Below are positions 10,032 to 20,341 of a stretch of 64,000 nucleotides of DNA, in pieces (position 1 is the stretch's first letter; each line of letters starts with the position of its first letter). This DNA is from Lantana camara (taxonomy: Eukaryota; Streptophyta; Magnoliopsida; Lamiales; Verbenaceae). Where the stretch lies: positions 58,836,001 through 58,900,000 of the forward strand of contig CM074864.1 of NCBI GenBank assembly GCA_037501455.1, given 5' to 3'. A program made the translations under genes and the position numbers. A model generated the notes under the pieces. That model was not told the DNA's origin, did not search any database, and saw nothing but the letters and a program-made list of their open reading frames with translations.

Positions 10032-11419
10032 TATACTACAAGAAAAATGGCTTATTACTATAATTATTTAGTATCAAACAAAAATACATTACTTTATCAA
10101 ATTCTAAAATCATTTCATATTTTGTTTTGGGAGACTTAATTATTATTATATTTTAAATTTTAATTTTTTTATTAACTAAAGGAATATATATTGAATTTAC
10201 TATATATCATTTGGATATTTTGAATTTACTAAAACAAAAAAAAAAAGTAAATTTTTGTATTTCAAAACTTTAAATGCATATTAGAATTAACTAAAAACTA
10301 TTAACTAAAAATTTGAGAAGAATATTAAATATATATTAGATATTAAAAATTTACTGAAATAAAACTATTCAGAACTTAAAATTTTAACAACACCCCAACA
10401 AAAAATCTATGCAGCCGCGACAAAAGGAAAAAGAAATCCCCCCAAAAATTCCTTAAACCCTCGTTCTCCCCAAAATTTCCCCCCAAAATTTATGCGGCAA
10501 AAGGGAAAACCCTCGTTCCACTTTTGAAACTTCCACAGACCCTTTTACAAAAACACAGGCAATTCTTCAACGGCGGAGCTTCCAGTGTAATTCTTCAACT
10601 GCGGAGCTTCCAGATAGGCCTTCGACGGCGGATTTCAAGGCGGAGCTTCCATTCAGGTCTTTGACGGCAGATTTGAAGGAGGAGGTTTTCGAACAGCGCT
10701 CACAACAAGCCTTACGAGAAGTTGCGAAAAATGCGGAGGTCTCAAGGAGAAGGAGAAAAAAATTGAGCGCGAGGAGGCGGTGAAGGAAGAGGCGAAGATA
10801 TCGGTATGTTTGCTTTTTTGCTTATTTTTTGTGGATTTTGATCTGGGTTTTGGATTAGCTTATATTCAACTTGCTGATAAAATTAGCAGAGAACGCAATG
10901 GTCATGAGGTGTGCATCGGTGAATTCTATCAGATTATTTTTCCCAACAATTAATTCGGTTTTTGGCAAGTGTTTTGCTTATCTTGATCCATTGACTTGCT
11001 TTACTGCGTTTGTAGAGTAAAGATTGAATTTTTTTGGGAGTATATATTGGTTTAAGGCGGTTTTAATTGAAATGGAGTGAAGACTTCCAAAAGAATTTAG
11101 TTTCTTTGGTTTTATTTGATGTTTAATTGGGTTTCTTGCAATGTATTTGTCTGTTTTGGTTTGAAATTTACTGTTTCCTTCATTTTGCTGTAGAAAGAAA
11201 AGATTGAATTTTTTTTCCCATGGATGTTGGTCCTTGTATAGGTGAATTTTACTTTGGATTCAAGAAATTAGGCAATTGATGGTAATTTTGTTTATGATAA
11301 TTTATAGTAATTTTTATAGCAATATTATAAGGAATACCTGCTCAAACTATGTTTGAAAGTCATTTGTGACTATTGTGTTTGTTTTGCTTCTTCTTTGAAT
11401 TTTTTACATTCAATTACAG
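10032..11419 (+). other. CACTA interior with possible captured first exon; no recognised gene
   Basis: ACTACAAGAAAAATGG at 10034-10049 resembles a CACTA terminus and may be an older internal end. About 10400-10803 is GC-richer than its surroundings, carries three or four degenerate copies of CTTCAACGGCGGAGCTTCCA (10565-10660), and ends in a purine-rich stretch before a plausible donor ATATCG|GTATGT at 10803/10804. The rest to 11419 is T-rich and intron-like. It could be the 5' exon and first intron of the captured transporter gene, but I recognise no protein in it. Confidence 0.4.
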
Positions 11420-11493
11420 GACTCTAATTGGTTGTCTTGTGTCATTGACAGCTCTGCCAATATCGTCCCTTTTTTCCTTTTCTTTATTTCATG
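11420..11493 (+). pseudogene. ZIFL-like transporter exon fragment captured by the CACTA element
   Basis: An exon-like block between an acceptor (CAATTACAG) and a donor (ATG|GTAATG) encodes LTALPISSLF and then, after a one-base shift, PFLYFM. This matches the first transmembrane region of plant ZINC INDUCED FACILITATOR-LIKE proteins, vacuolar or plasma-membrane major-facilitator transporters. One extra T in the T-run at about 11470 breaks the frame. The next exon of the same gene lies at 17084, beyond the G1 retrotransposon that inserted in the intron. The family assignment is from memory of the family motif. Confidence 0.6.
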
Positions 11494-11659
11494 GTAATGG
11501 TGCTCTTGTTATAATCTTGATTTTATTTATCAATCAATGTAATTCATGGTCTAACTTCTTTTTCAATAAACCGGCATAATCTGGGTTCTCTTCAAAGTTC
11601 TATTGGTTTCCGCCTTATTTTGATGTAGTTTGCTTAGTTCCATCTTTTTGTTTGCACTC

Positions 11660-12088
11660 TGTTATAATCAGTAAACTTTGCTAAGATATTGAGCTGGGGG
11701 GCAGAGATGCTATGCCACGTGTTTTATTGTTATTCGCAGAAGGAGGTCCCAGGAATTAAGAGAAGCGACGTCGTTTGCCTTTTTGTCTGACTAAGAGAAA
11801 CGTGAAGCACTTTAGAGAATTGTTATCACGTTTTTCCTTTATTTGCTGTTTTATTCCAAGTATGATCTAATTGGTCCGTGCATGTATTAGCAGACTATAC
11901 ATATTTGAAGCTGTACGTTCATGGAGGATTATGATGAGAGTGAATACAAATCAGTTTCTTTTCCTTTCTTGTCTTTTTCCTTAACCCTAATTTGCTTTGT
12001 TCTTGTTCATTCCATTTTCTTAGCCGCAAAGTTAGACTTTTGTGCTTGGCCGCAAAGCTTGACTCTATTGTTGGATTAGACTGTAACA
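11660..12088 (+). repeat. 5' LTR of G1
   Basis: It matches 16643-17071 with five differences. A TATA-like ACTATACATATTT lies near 11890 and is better preserved as ACTATATATATTT in the 3' LTR. Confidence 0.93.
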
Positions 12089-12130
12089 TTGGACTCAGAG
12101 CCAGATTGTGATCAATCTGTGGGAAAAAGG

Positions 12131-13589
12131 ATGACAAAAACACAAGTCCAACGGATAGAGGAGTTGGAAAATACAGTGAATCAACTCAAAGAGGGACATG
12201 GTACTCTGGTTGCGGGTCAGGAGGATATGAAAAAGAAGATGGAGGAGTCTCAGAGGAAGAAATCCCAACACGGTTCCTTCTGGAAGCAGCGGTACCTCCA
12301 CATACGCTGAGATCGCAGCTGGATTAGGGGGTCCGGCTGGAAATATGGGGGGAACACAGGCGCCTGGTTTGACCATCACACTACCCGGAGGTCAGGGCAA
12401 CTTCAGATCTCGTTTGGAATCTGGGTTAACGTCCCCACCTGGTTTCAGAAACACAGATCCTCAAAACCTAAGTCCGTTGAAGGGTAAGGTTGATTTCCCA
12501 AAATTTAATGGTGAGGAACCCCGTGCTTGGTTGCGCAAATGCCATAAATATTTCATGTTCAACCCTGTTTCCGATTATGAAAGAATTATGATGGCGGCTA
12601 TGCATATGGAGGGGGTAGCGGATAATTGGTACTTAGACTATTTTGAAGGGAAGGAAAGTTTGGGTTGGAATGCTTTCAGTGAGCTGGTATTGCTGTGATT
12701 TGGTAAAAATGATGAACAGAATTTAATCGGGCAATTCAATAAACTGAAGCAGGACAAAAGTGTTGAAGAATACGCGGCTAAATTTGAGGAACTCAAGGCC
12801 TTTATGATCAGTCACAATAGATCCTTAACCGAGGATTATTTCATAAAGAGCTTTGTTAGTGGGTTAAAGGAAGAAATAGGCCAAATGGTTGAAATGCTGG
12901 TGCCCTTAACTCTTGCTCATGCTATACAAATGGCAAAGAGACAAGAAATATATGTGGAAACTATGAAGAAGGGAACTAAACCAGGCTATAAAACTTGGAA
13001 TCTCAAGAGTAATCCCCCTGACCCAGTAACCAGGAAGAATGTCAGTGGGTCTGGAGAGAGGAATCTGCCAATCAAAAGGCTTACTTATGATGAAATGGAG
13101 GAAAGAAGAAAGAAGGGATTGTGCTTCAATTGCGATGAAACATACCATGTTGGCCATAAATGCAGAAGGTTGTTTGTTATAATAGGAGAAGCTATAGAGG
13201 AAGAAGAAGTGGAATCTCCTGTCATTGAGATTGAAAACACAGAGGCAGAGGAATATCATGTATCTGTGAATGCAGTAGCTGGTCAGCTCAACCCTGACAC
13301 CATTAAACTAGAAGGCAAGGCAAATGGACACACCATATCCATATTGTTGGACACAGGAAGTACTCATACTTTCCTAGATCCAGACACTGCTAAGAAACTG
13401 AACTGTGATATAGAGTGCACCAACACATTAATGGTGACAGTTGCGGGTGGGGGAAGGATGAATAGCAGTGCCAAGTGCAATGAATTTCAGTGGGAAATGG
13501 AAGGCTACTACTTCAAAACTGGGGTAAGAATCTTAAAGTTGGGGGGTTGTGATATGGTGATTGGAGTGGATTTCTTGAGGAAGTTATGA
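12131..13589 (+). pseudogene. gag and protease region of G1, broken
   Basis: The polyprotein starts at ATG 12131 (MTKTQVQR), 43 bases past the LTR, with a short coiled coil. A deletion with frameshift lies at about 12260-12290. The capsid part (KVDFPKFNGEEP, MEGVADNWYLDYF) stops at TGA 12696-12698, where the related frame in G2 has CGG-type Arg, then continues in the same frame to a CCHC zinc knuckle (CFNCDETYHVGHKC, about 13126-13167). The aspartic protease has the active site LLDTGSTHTF (about 13345). A second TGA at 13587-13589 replaces a Gly codon. Three lesions make the capsid-protease unit non-functional as it stands, though pol downstream stays open in the same frame. Confidence 0.9.
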
Positions 13590-13628
13590 CCAGTTACTTT
13601 TGATTTTGATCAGCAGACTCTGCAATTC

Positions 13629-16600
13629 ATGAAAGCTAAACGGATTATTACACTTCATGGTAAGAAGAATGAAGTGTCCCTGAAGATGATCTCTGGAAAG
13701 GGATTGCAAAGGTTCTGGCAGAAGGGAGGTGTAGAAGAAACCATGTGTGTCTGTATGCTCACTAATGCAACTGAAATACAAAGTGAAGCAAACAGGCCAG
13801 AGATGGATCACTTGCTGACAAAATACCAAATAGTTTTTAATGAACCAGTGGGACTTCCACCAGTAAGGGCTCATGAACACAAGATTGTGCTCAAGGCTGA
13901 AGCAGGAACATTTAAGCAAGCTCCTTACAGGTATCATTACATTCAAAGAAGGGAAGTGGAGAAACTAGTTGCGGAGATGTTGAAAGCTGGAATCATAAGA
14001 CCCAGTGTAAGCCCTTTCTCCTCTCCTGTCTTGCTAGTTAAGAAGAAAGATGGCTCTTGGAGGTTCTGTGTTGATTACAGAAGGTTGAATTCCCTCACAG
14101 TTAAAGACAGCTATCCTCTTCCATTGGTGGATGAATTACTGGATGAATTGGGAGGAGCCACTTATTTCACCAAAATTGATTTAAGGGCTGGTTACCATCA
14201 AATTAGAGTAAGTGAGGAAGACATTAAAAAGACAGCATTTGTTACCCACTCTGGGTTATATGAGTTCAGGGTGATGCCTTTCGGCTTAACAAATGCCCCA
14301 GCCACATTTCAGTCTCTTATGAACCAAATTTTTCGGCCATATTTGAGAGAGTTTGTGCTTGTCTTTTTTGATGACATCCTAATATACAGTAGGACATGGG
14401 AAGAGCATTGTCAGCATGTTGAGAGAGTGCTACAGATTCTAGTAGATCAAAAGTTGTATGCTAAAGCCTCCAAGTGCAGTTTTGGGAAAGAGTCCATAGA
14501 ATACTTGGGACACATCATTTCCAAGGATGGGGTTATGGCAGATAGTAGCAAGATCACTGCTATGAAGGAATGGCCTGAGCCAAAGACGATCAGAAGTTTG
14601 AGGGGTTTTTTGGGACTGACTGGATACTACAAAAAATTTATTAGGCACTATGGTCTGATTGCTAAACCCCTCACAGACCTGACAAAGAAGGGGCAGTTCA
14701 AGTGGAGCAAAGAATCCACTGAAGCATTTGAGAACTTGAAGAAAGCTATATGCGGAGCTCCTGTACTCTCACTTCCAGACTTCAGCAAGAAATTTGTGTT
14801 GGAAACGGATGCATGTTATCATGGCCTAGGAGCAGTCTTGATGCAGGACAAACACCCTATAGCCTACTTCAGTAAAGCCCTGGGCCCAAGAAGTCTGGGA
14901 TTGTCTGTATATGAAAAAGAGTTGATGGCCATCATTCACTCCGTGGAGAAATGGAGAAATTATTTGCTACATGATACTTTCATCATTAAGACTGACCAAT
15001 GTAGCCTGAAGTATTTGCTGAATCAAAAAATCTCCACCCCACTACAACACAAGTACCTCACCAAGCTACTGGGGTATGATTACCTTATTGAATATAAGAA
15101 GGGAAAGGAGAACCAGGCTGCTGATGCATTATCTAGAAGGGGACTTGAGGAGGGAGAGTGTACAGTGGTTACTATATTACATCCACATTGGGCTGAGGAA
15201 GTGATCTCTAGTTATGATGGGGATGAGATAGCTCAGGAGGCCATAGTGGAAGCAGCACTCTATCCTTATAATGTATCCTATTTCAGCTACAAATCAGGAA
15301 TACTCAGGTACAAGGGAAGGCTCTATGTGGGGAAAGGGCAGGGATTGAGAGAAGCCATCATCTCTTATGTTCATTCCTCACATATAGGAGGATACTCTGG
15401 GATTCAAGCAACACTCCACAGGTTACAAAACACCTTCTTGTGGCCTGAAATGCAAAGGGATGTCAAACAAGTGGTTAGCACCTGTGATGTTTGTCAGCTG
15501 TGCAAACATTCAACTGAGAAAGAGTCTGGATTATTGCAACCCCTCCCTGTCCCTGAACAGGTCTGGCAGCACATCACCATGGACTTTATTGATCAGCTAC
15601 CAACCTCAGAAGGAAAAAATGCAATTTGGGTGGTTGTTGACAGATTTTCCAAGTATACGCATTTCATTCCTCTGGCACATCCCTACACTACTTCACAATT
15701 AGCCCAAATTTTCATTGCACAGATATATAAGCTCCATGGGTTACCCAGTAGCATAATATCCGACAGAGATAGAATATTCACGGGCCATTTCTGGGGAGAA
15801 CTCTTGAAGATCCTAGGAGTCAAACACCACCTAAGTACTGCCTACCATCCCCAAACTGATGGGCAGACAGAACGGGTCAATCAATGCTTGGAAAGTTACC
15901 TCAGCTGTATGTGCAACCAAATCCCCAAGAAATGGATGTCATGGCTATCTTTGGCAGAGCTCTGGTATAACACCAACTATCACACTTCACTGAAAATGTC
16001 CCCTTTTGAAGCTCTATACGGATACAAACCTAAGATGCTTACCCTGGAGACTTATATCCAGCCTACTACAGCTGCATCAGTTGACTTTGTAGCAGAGAAA
16101 CAAAGAATGCAACGTATGATCAAAGAGCAGCTGGCTGCTGCTCAAAACCGAATGAAGCAAATGGCTGACAAGAAGAGGAAGGACAAAAGATTCCAGATAG
16201 GGGATTTTGTGTATCTCAAATTGAAGCCTTACAGGCAGCTGACTATCAGGAACAGTAAGATTTGGAAATTAAGTCCCAAATACGCTGGGCCCTTTGAGAT
16301 TGTGGAAAGAGTGGGAGAAGTAGCATATAAACTCAAGCTACCAGCAGAAGCTAAGGTGCACCCAGTGTTTCATGTGTCACTTTTGAAGTTAAGAATTGGC
16401 CGTATTGATAGATGCACACCAGTTTTTCCGGAATTAGATGCGGCAACACAGGTACTCTTTCACCCCATTGCCATCCTAGAGAGGAGAATGATCAAAAGGA
16501 AGAACTCAGCTGTCCCACAAATCTTAGTCGAATGGGCACATTTACCAGTAAGCGAGGCTACATGGGAGGATTATCATGTAATTGTCAAACAATTTCCACA

Positions 16601-16667
16601 GTTAGAGTCTTGGGGTCAAGACTCTGTTAAAGGGGGGAGTAATGTTATAATTAGTAAACTTTGCTAA
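13629..16667 (+). CDS. pol of G1: reverse transcriptase, RNase H, integrase, chromodomain
   Basis: A single open frame of about 1000 codons. Reverse transcriptase has KIDLRAGYHQIRV and the active site VFFDDIL; RNase H has LETDACYHGLGAVL. The integrase zinc finger reads GGYSG where G2 has GGHSG, so the second His of the HHCC motif appears lost. The integrase core has [17 protein letters not shown] and HPQTDGQTERVNQ. It ends with a chromodomain (ILVEWAHLPVSEATWED) that runs a few codons into the 3' LTR. The ATG at 13629 is not a true start: the frame continues from gag-protease across the stop at 13589. The protein would copy the element RNA and insert the cDNA. Confidence 0.93.
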   Translation: MKAKRIITLHGKKNEVSLKMISGKGLQRFWQKGGVEETMCVCMLTNATEIQSEANRPEMDHLLTKYQIVFNEPVGLPPVRAHEHKIVLKAEAGTFKQAPYRYHYIQRREVEKLVAEMLKAGIIRPSVSPFSSPVLLVKKKDGSWRFCVDYRRLNSLTVKDSYPLPLVDELLDELGGATYFTKIDLRAGYHQIRVSEEDIKKTAFVTHSGLYEFRVMPFGLTNAPATFQSLMNQIFRPYLREFVLVFFDDILIYSRTWEEHCQHVERVLQILVDQKLYAKASKCSFGKESIEYLGHIISKDGVMADSSKITAMKEWPEPKTIRSLRGFLGLTGYYKKFIRHYGLIAKPLTDLTKKGQFKWSKESTEAFENLKKAICGAPVLSLPDFSKKFVLETDACYHGLGAVLMQDKHPIAYFSKALGPRSLGLSVYEKELMAIIHSVEKWRNYLLHDTFIIKTDQCSLKYLLNQKISTPLQHKYLTKLLGYDYLIEYKKGKENQAADALSRRGLEEGECTVVTILHPHWAEEVISSYDGDEIAQEAIVEAALYPYNVSYFSYKSGILRYKGRLYVGKGQGLREAIISYVHSSHIGGYSGIQATLHRLQNTFLWPEMQRDVKQVVSTCDVCQLCKHSTEKESGLLQPLPVPEQVWQHITMDFIDQLPTSEGKNAIWVVVDRFSKYTHFIPLAHPYTTSQLAQIFIAQIYKLHGLPSSIISDRDRIFTGHFWGELLKILGVKHHLSTAYHPQTDGQTERVNQCLESYLSCMCNQIPKKWMSWLSLAELWYNTNYHTSLKMSPFEALYGYKPKMLTLETYIQPTTAASVDFVAEKQRMQRMIKEQLAAAQNRMKQMADKKRKDKRFQIGDFVYLKLKPYRQLTIRNSKIWKLSPKYAGPFEIVERVGEVAYKLKLPAEAKVHPVFHVSLLKLRIGRIDRCTPVFPELDAATQVLFHPIAILERRMIKRKNSAVPQILVEWAHLPVSEATWEDYHVIVKQFPQLESWGQDSVKGGSNVIISKLC

Positions 16668-17071
16668 GATATTGAGCTGGGGGGCAGAGATGCTATGCCA
16701 CGTGTTTTATTGTTATTCGCAGAAGGAGGTCCCAGGAATTAAGAGAAGCGACGTCGTTTGCCTTTTTGTCTGACTAAGAGAAACGTGAAGCACTTTAGAG
16801 AATTGTTATCACGTTTTTCCTTTATTTGCTGTTTTATTCCAAGTATGATCTAATTGGTCCGTGCATGTATTAGCAGACTATATATATTTGAAGCTGTACG
16901 TTCATGGAGGATTACGATGAGAGTGAATACAAATCAGTTTCTTTTCCTTTCTTGTCTTTTTCCTTAACCCTAATTTGCTTTGTTCTTGTTCATTCCATTT
17001 TCTTAGCCGCAAAGTTAGACTTTTGTGCTTGGCCGCAAAGCTTGACTCTACTGTTGGATTGGACTGTAACA
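16643..17071 (+). repeat. 3' LTR of G1
   Basis: It follows the polypurine tract directly and is the same length as the 5' LTR. The pol frame terminates inside it. Confidence 0.93.
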
Positions 17072-17083
17072 CACTCACTCCAG

Positions 17084-17285
17084 ATTAGGGACTTCAATAT
17101 TGCAAAAAGAGAGGAAGATATAAGTTACTATGCGGGATATGCTGGTTAGTCTCCTTTTCCAACATTGCCTCATTTTAAAGTTAACTAGTAAGTGCTGCTT
17201 TTTATTCAACTTATTATATATTATGTAATATTTCTTGAAGGATCTGCATTCATGTTTAGAAGAGCTTTCGACATGTTTTCTACAT
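17084..17285 (+). pseudogene. ZIFL-like transporter exons, continuation of the captured fragment
   Basis: After an acceptor (CACTCCAG, 17077-17083) the exon 17084-17144 encodes IRDFNIAKREEDISYYAGYA, the conserved loop after the first transmembrane segment in ZIFL proteins. A phase-1 intron follows (donor G|GTTAGT 17145, acceptor TTGAAG 17240). The next piece, GSAFMFRRAF, matches the start of transmembrane segment 2 and then loses similarity at about 17270-17285. Intron positions are retained, so this is a genomic capture and not a retrocopy. Homology fades into unrelated DNA before the OCT7-like exon. Confidence 0.65.
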
Positions 17286-17340
17286 TGAAGTCAATTTGGT
17301 TGTGGAATCTCACAACTTTGTTAAAATTCCTTTCATACAG

Positions 17341-17525
17341 ATTATTATGCCAAGTTTGGGTTGGGGATGGTTGCTGGCATTGTCTTCTTTGTCATCATTA
17401 ATAGCCCTTCTCCTGTCTACTTTGGCACCAGAGTCTCCAAGGTACTTACTTATGAATGGCAGGAACGACGAAGCTATTGCAGTTTTGGGAAAAATAGCAG
17501 AAATCCACAAAAAGAAACTCTCAAC
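17341..17525 (+). pseudogene. Organic cation/carnitine transporter 7-like exon fragment captured by the CACTA element
   Basis: Following an acceptor (TTTCATACAG, 17331-17340) an open stretch encodes IIMPSLGWGWLLALSSL, then LAPESPRYLLMNGRNDEAI and VLGKIAEIHKK. The GWRWLLALSS...ESPRYL pattern is that of plant OCT7/NIAP-type major-facilitator transporters (nicotinate and organic cation transport), around transmembrane segments 5-6. Only one exon is present, so the protein cannot function alone. Its position 55 bases after the ZIFL-like pieces suggests a chimera built inside the transposon. Confidence 0.6.
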
Positions 17526-18294
17526 TAAGATATGGTCTTCCGTGTAAAAGGCCCATTGGTCCAACCTAAGATACGATCTTCCGTGTAACAGGTTAGATTT
17601 TTTGTTTTTGTACAGTGTAAAACGTTAGATGTATACACAATTATCAAATGCAATCATAGAAGACTTGTTCTTGGGAGAAAAAAGAAAATCTATTCATCGT
17701 ATTTTTGGTATTTTTATCTTGATCATGTGTTATTTTTTTCCAACATTGATCACATACATTCATGTTTGAGTATGTGTTGCCCGTTTTATTGATTGTTGTA
17801 TGTGATTTTGCAGCTAAAGGTGTTATGTGGATTTCCTCGAATCTAAAGGTGGCTTTCAAGTGGTATATGTTGCAGGATGTGCCAGAGATGCATTTATTGT
17901 AGAATCGTTGTAATTGATAATGATAGAACATGATTTGCTAGCTAGTTGTTACTGATTTCGATAGAGTTTGTTACACTTTCAATTTTAGAATCATACAACA
18001 TGTTTGTTGATATTTATTTTTGAATGATTGAATTTGTATATAAATGTCTTGTTTAATTAGTTTGTTTTAAATTTTGATAGTGATTTGAAATTATTTTTGT
18101 GGAATATTGATGTCAATAATGAATTGTATTTTTATATACTTTTAATAAAAAGAAATATAAAAAAAATTAAAATTAATAAATATTTTAAAAATATTTTTAT
18201 ATTAATGATTACAGTTTGTAATGTAGTTAAAAGTATTTATTTTTCAAAAATAATTATTGTATTTTTAAATAAAATTATAAGTAAAATATAAAAA
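17526..18294. other. CACTA interior without recognised gene
   Basis: A near-duplicate CTAAGATA(T/C)G(A)TCTTCCGTGTAA occurs at about 17525-17546 and 17566-17588. A possible further exon after TTTTGCAG at 17814 is not recognisable. The remainder is AT-rich. Confidence 0.5.
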
Positions 18295-18632
18295 TATTGG
18301 TTACGGTTGATCAAAACCGTATCTAATATTTTATAATATTGGCTACGATTAGTCAAACCGTAACCAATAATTTTATTGACTACGAATATACAAGTGTAGG
18401 CAATGTTTATAGAAATATTCCCCACGTTTTAAAGTACCGTCGCCAATGTTAGGTCCAAGCGTAAGGAAAGCTTTGGCTACGCTTTCCAAACCGTAGCTAA
18501 GTATTAGCCACGGCTACGATTGTTACGGGTGCCAAAGCGTAGCAAAAGCGTTGCCAATAATGTATTACCTACGGTTTGCACTATTTCACTACGTTTTGGG
18601 TACCGTAGCTAAAAACCATTTTTTTTGTAGTG
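18295..18632. repeat. Right subterminal repeats and terminal inverted repeat of the CACTA element
   Basis: Repeated TACGGTT...AACCGTA and GCGTAGC/GCTACG motifs in both orientations lead to the terminal AAAAACCATTTTTTTTGTAG and TG. The inverse of this end reads CACTACAAAAAAAATGG. Confidence 0.75.
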
Positions 18633-19807
18633 TAATAAAGTAAATTAATTGTTAATGGATAACTACATGGCACTTGCAACCCTAACATTTGGAGTCTCTA
18701 GTACACGAACACTTCAGATATTTCACAAGATCCCAAACATAATTCTTGTGATTTATGATTGCAAGAAATTAGAAAAGGGATGAAGAAATCGTTAAGATTT
18801 GAAAAAAGTTAGTGAAATCGTCGCAATATCCCAAATAAACATTATAAATCACTTATTGCTGATTCATAATATCCCAAATAAATGACCAAGTTCTACGTCC
18901 TAAATAGAATGTTGATGAAACAAAAGAAAAATGGTTCACTTTCATTGAAACTTGAGAGATAAAAGAATAAAGTGAAATTGTCACATATGAAGGAAAACTT
19001 GAGTGCATGAAAAATCAAGATTCTCGAGCCTACGGCTGCAATTGACACCATATTTGTCACCTTCAGAAGTCAATCTAAGCAAAGATATTGTCTTCCTCCT
19101 GATTCTACCGTATCCTCATATCGAATACCAACGATCGACAAAGAAAAATACTCGAACCGAAAGAGGTACATTCCTAGGAGAAAAAGGAAAAATGGTCCTC
19201 AGCTTTGAGTTTATTTAGGAGATTGCCAGTCTTTCTTGATTTCAAACGTGTAATTCAGCTCCAAGTAGCATTTGTTGTCATCATCAAGAAACTGCAAACA
19301 TTGACCACAACGGAAACAGAATATGTAGGTGAGAAATAAGAGACAGTCATGGTTGTTAGTTTAATTTATTTCATCAATGTATTGTGCTGGACACTAGATG
19401 CAGGTCAACAATGGCATTCTTTAAATTTAAATAACTAAAATTGCTCAAAATATATCAGGCAATCCAAGCCAGATAACAAATTCTGTCAATCTAGATCAAA
19501 TCTTGAATGGCAAAAGGATGTGTAGAAGTTTAAAACATATGAAGAAATTGTATAATTGCAGTCAATTCATAATAACACAAACTTTTCCTGACATACTTTC
19601 TGAAATTTAGCCTAATTACACAAACTTCCCCTGAATTTTGGATTATTACGAAAATTTCCCCTGTGAGAGAATGTAAATTAAATTTGGATAGATGAGTTCT
19701 GATAATATCCTTTGTAATTTTTTACAAATACCTTGTTTTTCCCTCGACACGTATTGATCAATATCTAAATTTAAATATATGATTATAATAGCATGCATTA
19801 GGCCAAA
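18633..19807. other. Host 3' flank of receptor-kinase copy 1 (part 2)
   Basis: It aligns along its length with 57970-59285 downstream of copy 2. A 200-base block at 19010-19217 is open in one frame and matches 58460-58676, but the differences between the two are nearly all amino-acid changing, so I do not call a gene. The last part (from about 19570) is the left half of a MITE that G2 later split. Confidence 0.7.
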
Positions 19808-20299
19808 TGTTATGAAGTGAAGGATGGCCATGCATGCAAGGGAAAAGTGGGGAAAAGGCTGATATTCCAGCACAACATGGCATTTTAAGTTGAGGAAGGA
19901 ACGGTGTTGTTTTGCCTAAGAATAGCACTTTACTTAGAAAAGCGTTTTAATTACTTGTTACGTTTTTAATTATGTTGGAGTCTTGTTAGCTTTGTGGCTG
20001 TCAGCTTGTTTAGCAGCAAACTTAGCTTAATCTTGTTGATCATTGGTTGTGTAAATGCTTGCTTGGGAATTAAGTCAAGTGTGACACCTATGAATTTGAT
20101 GCGCAGCTTTTGGGGAACAATCATTGGAATGATCAGATTTCTTTTCACCTACATTCTTCCTCGTTTTTCTCTCTCACTCAATCTACTATCTTTCTTTCTT
20201 ACCTATTCTGTTTCCTTAGCTGCTTTTACATTGCTTTTGTGGGTAAAAATAGTAAGCAACATCACTATAAATGTTAAGAAATAGAGCTTTAATGTAACA
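19808..20299 (+). repeat. 5' LTR of G2
   Basis: It ends TGTAACA at 20299 and is followed by a degenerate primer site TGGCCTTAGAGC (20301-20312), 9 of 12 bases like the initiator-Met primer site. Confidence 0.85.
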
Positions 20300-20341
20300 G
20301 TGGCCTTAGAGCTGGTTACGAAGAAAAACCTGGTGAATAAG

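Larger units (their letters stand above)
11660..17071 (+). mobile_element. Chromovirus-type Ty3/gypsy retrotransposon G1, complete
   Basis: Two 429-bp LTRs (11660-12088 and 16643-17071) start TGTTATAAT and end TGTAACA, with a perfect 5-bp target duplication CACTC (11655-11659 and 17072-17076). A primer site resembling initiator-tRNA-Met complement follows the first LTR (TGGACTCAGAGCC, 12090-12102), and a polypurine tract precedes the second (AAAGGGGGGAG, 16630-16639). By eye the LTRs differ at five positions, all transitions, so the insertion is fairly recent. It landed in an intron of the captured ZIFL-like fragment. One polyprotein frame runs through, broken by one frameshift and two stops in gag-protease. 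Confidence 0.95.
4171..18632. mobile_element. CACTA (En/Spm-like) DNA transposon, non-autonomous, with nested insertions
   Basis: The left end is CACTACAAGAAAAA (4171-4184). The right end is the inverse, a T-rich run closing in GTAGTG (18617-18632). Both are flanked by the 3-bp duplication TAA (4168-4170 and 18633-18635), as expected for CACTA transposition. Both subterminal regions carry many inverted TACGGTTTT/AAACCGTA motifs, the usual transposase-binding arrays. The uninterrupted counterpart at about 57950-57990 serves as an empty site. I see no transposase gene. Once the nested LTR elements are removed, about 5.5 kb remain, including transporter gene fragments. Confidence 0.85.

Noticed and set aside
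10032..10050. A second CACTA left end making a smaller element 10034-18632
   Set aside because: The sequence resembles a terminus, but no TAA duplication or CAC start is present, and the empty-site comparison supports 4171 as the border. It may be an internal relic.
12089..12102. A tRNA gene
   Set aside because: The match to initiator tRNA is only the short primer-binding complement next to the LTR; no cloverleaf is present. No tRNA or rRNA gene was seen in the window.
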